A stretch of DNA of 64,000 nt, from NCBI GenBank assembly GCA_036346405.1, contig CM070566.1:47217452-47281451 (forward strand). Reading direction: 5' to 3'. The notes beneath the pieces are model-generated. The model saw only the letters and a program-made list of their open reading frames with translations. It made no database searches and had not been told where the DNA came from. Shown piece by piece: positions 52,872 to 63,457 of the stretch (within the stretch, counting starts at the first letter, position 1; every line of letters begins with the position of its first letter). The translations under genes were made by a program, and so were the position numbers. Source of the DNA: Phyllostachys edulis (Eukaryota > Streptophyta > Magnoliopsida > Poales > Poaceae).

Positions 52872-55800
52872 GATGGACCGGCCGGATGTACACCGAGAAC
52901 CATGTGAGTGAAGAGTACATTAATGGCGTGTCTCGCTTTTATAAGAGCCGAGGAGGATATGTTGAAAAAGGCGGAATATATGTCTTGTCCATGCATTGAT
53001 CGCGAGAATCAAGATGTTTAACAACCGAGCGCAGATCGAAGCACACTTGATTCGAAGGGGTTTCAAAAAGGGTTGTACTTGTTGGACCAGTCACGGTGAA
53101 GAGTATATTATACAGGAAGTCAACGATATGCATATTATACAGGAAGTCAACAATATGCCGCCGAATGATGTCGATTCTGGTTCCGATTTGGATAGGCTGC
53201 ACGATGACAATCTAGATCAGATGCTTGCGATGCGAAGGAACCGTGATGAGAGGGAGTATGTTCAATTCCGGGCGTGATGGAGGACTCAGAGAAACCTTTG
53301 TTCCCTGCCGCAAGTCGGAATACACAAGGTTGTCATCCGTGCTTAAACTGCTGAATTTGAAGGCAAGCAACGGTTAGTCCGACAAGAGTTTCACGAGTGT
53401 TAGGGTCTCTTAGCGGACATGCTTCCGAGGGAAATGAGTTGCCCAAAACCACCTACAAAGCCAAAAGGTTCTTTGTCCATTGGGAATGGAAGTAGAAAGA
53501 ATACATGCATGTCCGAACGATCGTATCCTCTACCGTAACGAGTATACAAACATGCATGTATGTCCGTGTGCAACGATCCCGATACAAGCGTAAGAAGCAA
53601 TCGATGACGACGAGGAATCGAGGTGAAGAAAGGACCTCCTGCTAAGGTGGCGTGGTATCTTCTGTAATTCCCGTTTGAAGCGGTTTTGCGAACCCAAAGA
53701 ATGCAAAAGCTAGATTGGCACTCGAGGAGCGTAAGAATGACGGAAAGTTAAGACACCTGCTGATTCCGCCCGGTGGAGAAACATCGATAGGAGGTTTGCG
53801 ACTTCAAAAGGAACCGAGGAATATAAGGTTTGGATTGAGTACGATGGAATGAATCCTTTCGGTAACATGAGCAATGACATAGCACTTGGCCCGTGACGCT
53901 CTGTATCTACAACCTTCCTCCTTGGTTGTGTATGAAGCGGAAGTATATTTTGTTGTCGATACTTATCCAAGGGCCGAAGCAACCTGGGAATGATATTGAT
54001 GTGTACCTAGCACCATTGATGGAAGATCTAAAAATACTGTGGATTGAAGGGGTACAGGTATGGGATGCGTACAAATGAGAGAACTTCACTTTACGTTCCT
54101 TGTTGTTCTGCACCATAAATGATTATCCTGCCCTTGCTAATCTGTCGGGCCAGAGTACAAAAGGGGCCAAAGCACATACTCACCGCTTAGATGATACCGA
54201 GAGTGTGTGGCTGAATCACTCGCAAGAAACCGTGTACATGCGTCATCGTAGGTTCCTTCGGAGGGCTCACCCATACCGCAGGATGAAGAAACAATTCGAC
54301 GGAGAGAAGGAGGATAGTTCAGCTCCAAGGCATTTAAGCGGAAAAGAGGTCTATGATATGGTTAAGGATTTAGATGTTGTGCTTGGAAAGGGATGTAAAT
54401 CGAGGACAAGTAAGAAGAACATGTGGAAGAAGAGATCAATATTTTGGGACTTACCTTATTGGGAGCACCTAGAAGTTAAGCCATCTTTGCATCGACGCCA
54501 TGCACGTGAGAAGAATGTATGTGATGACTTGATTGGTCTCTTACTGAACATTCGTGACAAAACAAAGGATGGTGTCAACGCACGGCTTGACTTGGTTGAT
54601 ATGGACATCAGACCTGAGTTAGCACCAACAAGGACCGATAAAGGACGAACGTACCTTCCCCCTGCTTGTTACACTCTGTCCAAGGCCGAGAGAACCGAAT
54701 CGCGGTGCTTGCATGGCGTGAAAGTTCCGTCCCTTACTTCGCCAACATGAAGAAACTTGTTTCGATAAAAGATTTGAAGTTAATTGGCATGAAGTCTCAT
54801 GATTGTCATGTGTTGATGACACAAATGCTCCTGTTGCAATTAGAAGTATTTTGCCGATCAAGGTCCGAGACAATCATGAGGTCAGTTATTTTTTAACACA
54901 ATTGCTCGAAGGTCATCGATCTCGAAGGACTAGATGCTCTGCAGACGAGGTGGTGACGACTCTATGTGATCTTGAGATGTATTTCCCTCCGTCGCTTTTT
55001 CGATATCATGGTCCATCTCATTGTTCATATTGTGAGGGAGATAAAGATGTGCGGGCCCGTGTTCCTCGTAGCATGTACCCGCTCGAGAGGTTCATGGGAA
55101 TTCTCAAGTCATATGTACGGAATCGATCTCGGCGAGGGCAAGATCGTCGAAGGTTATGCAACCGAAGAGGTCATTGAGTTCTCCTCGATTACATGGCTCA
55201 GTCGAACCGATAGGTATGCCTCGATCTCGCCATGAGGGAGGCTCGAGGGTATCGGGACCATCGGAAGGAAAGCAATCACTCCAAATATGGATGCGTATGC
55301 TCGAGCCCATTTCACGGTCTTGCAACACATGACCGAAGTGTCCTCAGATATCGACCAAAGACAAGGACGTGCTTGACAATGAATCTGCCGCGCCGGATGT
55401 TTGGATCACGAGACAACACAACAGACGGTTCAACCAATGGTTGAAGGAGCGACTTGCTAGGAGCTCGTCAAGTGATATCTTGACATGGTTGGCAAAAGGG
55501 CCAACATTTACAGCTTGTAACATGGCGAGGATAATGACATAAATGGGTACACATTCTATACGCAGCTCGGGATATAAAAAGCACTAACCGTATCAGCGGT
55601 GTCCGTGATAGATGCATTCAGTACCGATGGGCTGAGGAGCTCATACTATGGGCAAATAGAGGAGATATGGGAGCTCGACTACGTGCTTTTCAAGATCCCC
55701 CTATTTCGGTGCCGTTGGGTCCATCTCCCACAGGTGAAGGTCGACAAGTGCACGCGTCACTACCGTGGACCTCGAACGTGTCGGATACAAAGACGAACCA

Positions 55801-56046
55801 TTCGTCTTCAAGCAACCAAGTTGTTCAAGTCTTCTATGTTACCGACCCGGCAAATAAGAAGCGCCACGTAGTTCTTCATGGAAAAAGGAGGATTGTCGGA
55901 GTTGAGAATGTAGTGGACGAGGAAGAATACAATCAATTTGACGAGTTGCCTCCTTTCGGAAACGGCATAAGGGTCGAGGAAGAAGAACATGACGAAACTA
56001 GCTACATACGCGTCGATCATCATGAAGGGCTAATTTTTAAAGATTA
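52872..56046 (+). pseudogene. TNP2-type CACTA transposase, degraded
   Basis: Starts at ATG 52872 (MDRPDVHREPCE), a degraded Transpos_assoc domain continuing as HLIRRGFKKGCTCWTSHGEE (53044). Transposase_21 core: FGLSTMEWN, YNLPPWLCMKRKYILLSILI (53911), GPKQPGNDIDVYLAPL (53971), ANLSGQSTKGAKAHTHRLDD (54133), MVKDLDVVLGKG (54358), IFWDLPYWEHLEVK (54439). Then CMYPLERFMGILKSYVRN (DUF4218, about 55070), and a carboxyl DUF4216 region: YYGQIEEIWELDY (55640), FRCRWVH, VGYKDEPFV, VFYVTDPANKKRHVVLHGKR (55829). At least eight frame changes and several stops. A 27-bp in-frame tandem duplication at 53106-53159. Confidence 0.9.
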
Positions 56047-56084
56047 ATTGAACAATGTGTGTATATGTATGTATTCTGATGAAT

Positions 56085-56265
56085 GGTTAATTTTAGTTCA
56101 TTTGAGTTAATTAATTGATTTGTACTGTGAAATGGATGTGATTGTTTCTCAAATGAATGTGAATTGGATGTATATACATGTACTTGTTGTCTTTTCTGCT
56201 TGTTTCAGAGGGCATGGCTAGCATTTCCTGAGGCTAGCCAATAAACAGATCGATCTAGATAACCA
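56085..56265 (+). repeat. Direct repeat after TNP2 gene (partner 60115-60265)
   Basis: Shares TGGTTAATTTTAGTT, AATTGGATGT and CTTGTTTCAGAGGGCATGGC, then TAGCATTTC(C)TGAGGCTAGC, with the sequence following the second gene. Confidence 0.85.
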
Positions 56266-56279
56266 ATTCAAAATAATAT

Positions 56280-56442
56280 CACAGACGGTTTGAACTACAG
56301 ACCGTCTCACATGTATATCACAGACGGTTGTTTATTAAAACCGTCTGTGATACATCACATATCACAGACGGTTCTAAATTAGAACCGTCTGTGATAGTTT
56401 GTATCACAGACGGTTCTAATCTAGAACCGTCTGTGATGTCCA
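56280..56442. repeat. Internal terminal-like block of ACAGACGGTT repeats
   Basis: Eight copies of ATCACAGACGGTT / AACCGTCTGTGAT in inverted pairs lie between the two genes of CACTA element 2. They are like those at its right end and in CACTA element 1, but with no CACTA terminus beside them. Confidence 0.85.
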
Positions 56443-56997
56443 TCCCTATTTACATTCGGACTCTAGCTAGGGTTTGCCGCGCCCGCCACTCTCAAAAGAT
56501 TAAGTTTTTCTCAACTCCTCTCGCTCCGGCCTCCTCCCCCGAGCCCATCGCCACCGTCCTCGGCCGCCGCCTCCTCGAGCCAGTGACTCCTCCCCGATCC
56601 TGTCGGACGCCTCCTCCTCCATTTCCCGGCGCCTCCCCGTGCCGCCGAGCCTCCTCCTCTGACTGGCGCGCCTCCCCGAGCCCACCGCGCCTCCCCCCGA
56701 GTCCGCCTCCTCCCTCCCGAGCCTTGGCGCCTCCCCTTCGACACCGCCTTTGTCTTTGCTCAGATTGCTCCTCCTCGTCCTTCTCCTCGACGCCTAAAGG
56801 TAACCAATGCCGAAGTTACCGATCGACCCCACGCCTTTTCCTAACTATTTCAATCAATAATATATCTGTCATGGTCCTTCATGATAATTGTACATGTTTT
56901 AGGAATTTGTATTTGTTCTAGTCGCTTATTCATATGGTATTTGTTTTGATATCGCTCTCGGAATACATTGCAATGATAATTCTATTTCTTGTGAAGA
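56443..56997 (+). other. Leader/promoter region of second CACTA gene
   Basis: C-rich leader (56480-56800) with spurious ORFs on both strands, then AT-rich sequence to the ATG at 56998. Confidence 0.5.
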
Positions 56998-59900
56998 TGT
57001 CTTCCGCTCATTACGAGTCATCGCCGCCTCATGTGTCTCGATGATGCACCATCCTCTCGAACAATATCCAACCGCGTAGAAGAAGAGGAATATCGAAAAG
57101 GCCCACGGGCCGATTTACCATCACGGAGGTCGATCACCGGGACCCCTATCAATCCTCGCCGAAAGCGGCGTCGCATTCCGAAGAATGGTCGGAATAGTTG
57201 CACGGAACGGGTCAAGATCACCTATGATTCGTGGAAGGTGGTGCCCGACCATCGAAAACCGCCAGGTTGGCGGAAATTTCGCATCGCTCGAGATCCGGTA
57301 GAACTCCCGGACTCAGTCGACGACACGCGCTGCTACTGCGTGCAAAGCGTGGAAGAACTTCAAGAGCACACTTGTCAAGAACTATGTGGAGAAGGATCTG
57401 AAGCCGCCCTTCCACAAGTATCTATTCTTGGAAGAGTCCTGGGCCGAGTTTGTGGCAAAGAAGGCGATAGATGAATTTAAGAGTGAAAGTGCGGCGCACA
57501 CGGCCCTCCAGTCAAAAAACAAGCACCCCCACGCACTCGGCACGGCTGGTATGCGGGTAAAGCCCCGATATGGAGGGATCAGAACAGCGAAAGCGCTTTG
57601 AATCTCTCCTGCTATTTCGAGATCACTAATGTGCGCGCCGACGGTGGTTATTTGCGAGGTTATGATTCGCCCTCGGGAAGTGTACTTTCCAAACCCGAAG
57701 ACCGTGAAGTGTCCCAACGCCTGTAATATATCGAACTACCTAGTTTGTAATTACTCCATAACTTCATAGGAAGTGAAATGACATATCGGGCTATATTGCG
57801 ATAACGCCGAGTGCACAATCTTCCCAAGGCTCATTCCAGCAGATAGGGAGAAGATATACTCTCTGCGCCCTAGGAAACAAAGTGAGCATCCGGTCGCACG
57901 AGAGGCGCCGGTGTTTTTGTTACATGGGAACAATGGTTCCAAGCGGACTCGGATCGCATCGAGTAGGAAGAGAGCCAAAGCCGAGCACGATGCAAAGCTA
58001 CGAGAGGATCTTCGTGCATCCCTCGAGATGAGCTCATCGAAAAATTCACTCAATCCTTTGAGGAAAGGATCGTCGTATGCTCGAGCAAAAGCAGATAGAG
58101 ACCTTTGAGGAAAGGATTAGGGATTGCAAATGTCCAAGTCGGTTGGAAACCCTCGCCCTACTATACCGCTAGCCACCCCCAAACATCCGAGTAGTCAGCG
58201 CGTCCAACCCTAATCCTACCACAATAGGTGATGACAGATTTTCCATCGATGACATCCGTAATAATTATTATCTCCGAATGCTCAATCCATTGATAGGCTG
58301 TTGGAGTAGCTAATTTTGTATCGTTATGTATGTAGGTGGCTACGGCGCAAGCTCCAAGTGAGATATGTCTCTGTTGCCCTAGATGTCGCTTGGGGCGTGT
58401 ATCCATCCCAGATCGGAGCTTTGGTGCACGGTGCAAATCTAGCGCCGGGTTTATATAAAAGTGAATGTGGACGGTGTTTGTGCCAATTTCGAGGCCGTCC
58501 CGCTGAAAATTCCCCCAAACGATGAGGTCATGACTCTAGGGCAAGCCGTTGGAACATTCATCCAGTGGCCCAAGGAGGACATCTGCTCGAGCTACCTCGC
58601 CCGGTGTCAACTTCATGGAATGTCCCGCAACGGCATCAACTCCACGGACTGAGTGCACCGGCTACTGCGACCGACACAAAGAAGGGCCCGCCAGATCACA
58701 TGCATCTACACTCGTGCTCACCGACTCTTGTGAAGTCGACCTATACAAAGCGAGGCAAAGAAGGGCAAGGGCAAATCAAGACGATCGAGTCCTCTCGATA
58801 TCCCTTCTTGCCGTTGGCGGAAATACAAGCTAGGCGGTAGTTGCTCGAGAAGTTAGACAGCCCTACCCTAGGACTGGATTGCACGGAATTGCATACATGG
58901 TACATGGATCAGTCCAACAAGCCGGTTGATCAACGATGCTCGGGTGTCACCGTCAAGTTCAAGGAGCATCATTTTAACCACGTGTATCAAGACGCTGTCT
59001 TCACGGTGACCTTCGACGACTTGTTCTGTCTCTTCAACCTCGACGAGTTCGACGTCTCAATCATACGATGTTGGACACTGTAAGTGTGTACAATCACGGT
59101 CAATGTTCGTGTAATATCGATAAATGTTATATATAACTCCTAGCTTTTGTATAATAGATACATGATCTGTGAAGCCGAAAGAAGGAAATCACCGGTAGGT
59201 TTCCTCGACCCACACATTGTCTCCGAGCAAAGCATCACGGCGGATGCAACATTAAATCGAGAATTACGTTATAGATTTTTTCATGGCTCACCGCAACAAG
59301 GAATTCATACTTTTGCCCTACAACCAGAAGTAAGTAGTGTTGCACTACTGGCTATACTTGTTGATTTGTACTTTATAAGCAACATGAACTTAGGTTTAAT
59401 GACCATGCTGACATACCTAGGTACCATTGGATTCTAATTGTAATTATACCAAAACGGAAATACGTAATATACCTAGATTCCCTACAGAGGGCCACTCACA
59501 ACTTCACTACTATCCGGAGTTTAATCATCAGGTAAACACATTTCCTCCATAGAAACTCTATTGTAGTCTTTCCTTCCTTTGCAATGGCTAAGGCTAACTT
59601 CTTGGAGTCACGTAGGGTGTTCGACGTGTTACATGCTAAAGGATGGAATATCAAGGGAAGGACGCTGGCACATGATCAAAAATTCCCGGTACTTGCTAGC
59701 TAGTACACATTAATCCTATATAACACTGCGTAGCAATGCCTCTCGAACTAACCAATTCTATTTTTGCGGTGCCACCAAAGAATTACGGGCATAACGTCTG
59801 TGGATACCACAACATGCAACTACTCATCGGCTCCGCGATCACCAATGATCCTCAGGTTTGTCAATCTTTCAACAATTATTTCATATATACTTACCAATTT

Positions 59901-60068
59901 ATATAAGCCCGAATTTAACATTCATATCGACAGGTTGCGAACATCGCTGAAACTGCGTTGGAACAGAGCGAGCTCATAAAAATTCGATCACACCTTGCGC
60001 CATTCCTAAATGCATGTGTCATAAATCCAAATGGGAGTTTCCACGGTGTAGCGATTGAACTTGATTGA
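56998..60068 (+). pseudogene. Second CACTA gene: Ptta/En/Spm (Transposase_24) domain plus Ulp1-type protease
   Basis: Starts MSSAHYESSPPHVSR (56998), then stops. Transposase_24-like part: SWKVVPDHRKPPGWRKFRIA (57226), DLKPPFHKYLFLEESWAEF (57388), DEFKSESAAHTALQSKNKHP (57469) and HALGTAGY. Middle: KIPPNDEVMTLGQAVGTFIQ (58509), WPKEDI. Carboxyl part resembles plant Ulp1/SENP (C48) proteases: YHWILIVIIPKRKYVIYLDS (59423), with the His-Trp and LDS motifs, and PPKNYGHNVCGYHNMQLLIG (59771), with the catalytic Cys. Intron-like gaps (e.g. 59083-59147, 59857-59933) separate exons. Frame breaks make activity unlikely. Ends VAIELD at 60068. Confidence 0.82.
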
Positions 60069-60114
60069 GATAGATTGAACATAATGGTACATGTGTGTAA
60101 ATTAATGTACATTA

Positions 60115-60265
60115 ATGGTTAATTTTAGTTAATTGATTTGTGAATTGGATGTGTGCTTGTTTCTGAAATGAATGCAATTTTGATGTGCTTCTGAAATGAA
60201 TGAGAATTGGATGTGCTTGTTTCAGAGGGCATGGCTAGCATTTCTGAGGCTAGCCAATAAACGTA
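60115..60265 (+). repeat. Direct repeat after second CACTA gene (partner 56085-56265)
   Basis: Same order of shared strings as the block after the TNP2 gene, including CTTGTTTCAGAGGGCATGGC and GAGGCTAGCCAATAAAC. Confidence 0.85.
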
Positions 60266-60284
60266 AATAGATTTAGCAATGCAA

Positions 60285-60544
60285 AGACTACCACAGACGG
60301 TCAAGAGATGAAACCGCTCGTGATAGTCGAATATCACTGACGGTTTCATCTACGTAGCGCTCAGGTATGTCGATTATCACGCACGGTTGCATCTACAAAC
60401 CGTCTGTGATAGTATATATTACAAACGGTTCGAAAACCGCTCAGGATGACCATTAGCATTATCGACCCATAAACTCGCATTTCTCACTAACCGCTCTGTG
60501 ATGGCGTTTTTGAACCGTCTGTAAAGGCCTTTTCTGTAGTAGTG
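60285..60544. repeat. Right subterminal block and terminus of CACTA element 2
   Basis: Inverted copies of CACAGACGGT, ATCACGCACGGTT and AACCGTCTGT lead to the terminus CTGTAGTAGTG. It mixes the two motif variants seen separately elsewhere in the element. Confidence 0.85.
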
Positions 60545-60547
60545 TGT

Positions 60548-62059
60548 ATAGCAGGTGAGGGGAGTGTAGACCGTTGGATCTATATCTAGATCCGATGAAC
60601 GGTCCAAAAAACTACTGATTCTTCGGACAAAATCTTTTGAATGATGGCTATTCAATCGCTTTAAGCGATTGTAAGCGATTGCTTATGGAAACCACAACGA
60701 TATCTTATGCGCGGCGATGCTGTCGCTGATGGCACCCTCTCCTCTGTCTCTCGGCCTCTCGCGTCGCGTCCTCCTGCCGTCATCCCCGACTGGCCGCTTC
60801 CTAGTCGGACTCGAGCCCCAAACCTTCGATGAGATAGCGAACCCAAGGCTAAACGCCATGTCTTTCACAAGATCATATAGCGATCGATTATCGGTAGACC
60901 ACCTGTTCGATTTGATTCTGTTGTTCAGCCGCACCGATGGACACGGTGCCGCTCGGCCTCTTCGGCCGCTGCATCTTCGCGGCCCTCGATCACGCCACCG
61001 TTAGCATGGCCTCCGCGTCGGACGTCCTCCCAGCCGAGCCCGGGCAGAAGCGCCAACTCGTCGCGCCGGCAGGAACCAGGAGCCCGCATCGCGGACCAAG
61101 AACGCTCCTCGAGTGGCCATGAACGACGGCGAGACAGCGTCGAGAGCTCCTCGGGCTGGTCCTCCGCTATCCGCCCGCCCAACGCTGCGGCCCAGCGGCG
61201 TCGAGGAGGCCCCGAGGGATCCCCTGATTTGTCGCTCGACGGCGACGGCTGCCGTCATGAGGAGGCGGCGGCGCCGAACCCAGGCGCCCGAGATGGCGAT
61301 GCCGTCATGAGGAGGCGGCGGCGCCGGACCCAGGCGCCCGAGATGGCGAGGCAGAGGAGGTGGCTCGGGCTGATCTTTGCAATTTTGCTTATTACTAACA
61401 ATGTTAAGCCTGGGAGAAAGGGGCTCCAACCGCGCATGCTGAGCAGACACGAATTCGCCGGCCGTTGGATCGCGCCGCGACGTCCGATCCGAACCATTGC
61501 GGGAAGCCGCGGCCTCGCGCGCTCCATATCGCCTGGAACGCGTGCCTCGTCGGATCGCTCCGCGCGTGCGTCGTCGGATCGCTCCGCGCGCTTCGCCGCC
61601 CGATCCGAAGTCGGTGCGCTTTGGTGGAGAGTGCACCACACCATCGGAGGACGCCGCCGCCCGATCGCATGCTTGCAGTGTCCCGCGCCGTCCGATAAAG
61701 CGCATCGCGCGGTTTGCCTCTCGCCGCTGATTGCTTCGCCGCTTTCTCCTCGGTCGATGCACTTCGGTGGGACCGTAGCCACAGGCGTCGTGGCGCGCGC
61801 CCGAGTAGCGCGGTGATCTTCTAGTAGCTTAATAATTTCGTGAGGCGCTTCGTTGATAGAGATTTAAATGTACAACGTCGGTGGAAATCGATCATACATT
61901 ATTGATCCGATCCGATGGATCACCTACACCAATTGCAACGCACACCGAAACGAATTGAAAGTACTCCACATAAGCAATAAACATACACAACACACACCGA
62001 AAACGAATTGAATCGTCTTTGGAAAAACACTACTAGCGAGTTGTCACACGATCAGTGTC
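60548..62059. other. GC-rich intergenic DNA with a 50-bp tandem duplication
   Basis: No recognisable gene. ORFs on both strands are Arg/Ala/Pro-rich and overlap. Two 50-bp units at 61251-61300 and 61301-61350 differ at two positions (unit starts GCCGTCATGAGGAGGCGGCG). CGGATCGCTCCGCGCGTGCG-type short repeats occur at 61550-61585. Some reading on the minus strand (61001-61762) is long but without domain features. Confidence 0.5.
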
Positions 62060-62062
62060 GCA

Positions 62063-63457
62063 TTAAACGCTTGTCCGTCCGGTTGCAAGGCTGTCCACGT
62101 CCCGACAAGAATCGGGCAACGCCACATGAGACGAGCCGCCGTCGGCCCAAGCCATGGCGGCGCCTTTCTTATCTTGACACACGCGCTCTCGAGCTCCACG
62201 CTGTCCGGACTCCATGAGCGGCCTTACCTTGGCCTCCACCTCCTTGGCCTTGACCAACCCTTGTTGCCACCCGACCATATCCACGGCGATCCTCATCTCC
62301 TCCACCATGAACACCTTGTTCATCTTCGCTCAGCGTCAAACAACCAACACAAAGATTGGCACGCCCGCCGTGACGCCCTCCAAAGACCGAAGTTCCACCC
62401 GCGGTCGTCATTTAACGCGCGCGGTGGCCTGTGATTGAGCACGCCTACTTGCGGTGCCCATCGCTTGACGACAAGGCCGCGTCCGTTGGTTCGCTGCAAG
62501 AACCCCTCTGCAGAGCACGCCGAGGTCCAGCCGCACGGGTCGAACGGCTTCTCCCGTCAATCGAGAGGGGGCTCGCACCACCCACGAGAACCGGTGGCGG
62601 ACTTCTCCGGCCGGCGATCTCCTTGAGCTGCTCCTCCGAGTGGTTGCCTCACGCCACGCCTCCCGGCAGAGGAACACGACATCGCGGGTCGGGTTGCCCG
62701 TCGAGCCACGCGAGGCACTCGTGCCTCTCGGCCCCTCTCTTCTCGCCGGCCTTCTCGATTTAACGGACCGACGCTTGATATCTGGGAGGAAATCGGCCAT
62801 GTCCTCGAGCACACTAACCGCCGTGCCTCCAACGACTTCGAACGTGTTCACAAGGAAGCCCTTGGATTGGAAATCCTGTACCGGGGTTCATCATGGCCTT
62901 GTATATCTCACTCTCCGGATCCTCGAGCACTTCACCAAGAGGTGTGAAGCCGCATGGGTGGAAGGCCGGAGCTCGAGAGGGCTGTCTCCCATCTCCTTGA
63001 AGGTCGATGGCCCTCTCGCACGAATCCAAGGAAGCCGGAGGATGATGGCGAAGGCACTGCTTTCTTGGGTGGAAGATATAACCCGGATGTTGAGCTTCTT
63101 GGCGACGCCGAAGCTTCGGCGACAAATAATCCATGATAAGGGAGTGGACGGTTCTGGAGGCATGGAGCAGAGGAAGTCGTGGAGGTGCTCGTTGTTTCGG
63201 CCACGAGGTCGGCACGGAGGAGGAACCGCTCGTCGTGGGTGATGGTGGGGGGTGCTTGGATACGGGAGCCTGTGGAAGGATATGGAGGGCTTGGAGGAGA
63301 CGACGCGGTCGACGGCAGCGGGCGGGCGATATGTCCTGGGCGATGGAGTCGATGAGCGACGGTGACGGCGTGGCCGTGCTCCGAGAGGTGGTCGGCGAGC
63401 CGCATCATGGGGATGAAGTGGTGACGGCGGTAGTGCACAGACCATGGTCTTCTTCAT
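62063..63457 (-). pseudogene. UDP-glycosyltransferase (family 1, UGT71/88-like) pseudogene
   Basis: Minus-strand plant secondary-product glucosyltransferase relic. ATG at 63457 gives MKKTMV, then, through frame changes, FIPMMRLADHLSEHGHAVTV (about 63410), VDRVVSSKPSISFHRLP (63305), NEHLHDFLCSM (63195), FAIILRLPWIRARG (63050), EVLEDPESEIYKAMM (62930), RFSWVVRAP (62590) and WAPQVGVLNH (about 62450), the start of the PSPG sugar-donor box. The rest of the PSPG box is destroyed: the THCGWNS core survives only as RGWNFGL. NKVFMVEEMRIAVDMVGWQQ and the family carboxyl end follow to 62063. Normal length is about 470 residues, and nearly the whole gene is covered. No active enzyme is expected. Confidence 0.85.

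Larger units (their letters stand above)
51842..60544 (+). mobile_element. CACTA element 2, 8.7 kb, both ends intact
   Basis: Begins CACTACTACAGAAATG and ends CTTTTCTGTAGTAGTG. The 3-bp target duplication TGT flanks it (51839-51841, 60545-60547). Subterminal blocks of CACGAGCGGTT / AACCGCTCGTGA (51880-52190) and ACAGACGGTT / AACCGTCTGTGA (60290-60535) are present. Two gene units in the same orientation: TNP2 transposase relic (52872-56046) and Transposase_24/Ulp1 gene relic (56998-60068). Same end family as CACTA element 1. Confidence 0.93.

Noticed and set aside
56500..56744. Minus-strand Arg/Gly-rich ORFs
   Set aside because: Complement of the C-rich leader of the second CACTA gene; no domain.
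61001..61816. Minus-strand 253-residue and plus-strand 195-residue ORFs
   Set aside because: They overlap each other, are Arg-rich and repeat-derived in part (50-bp duplication), and show no domain or splice pattern.
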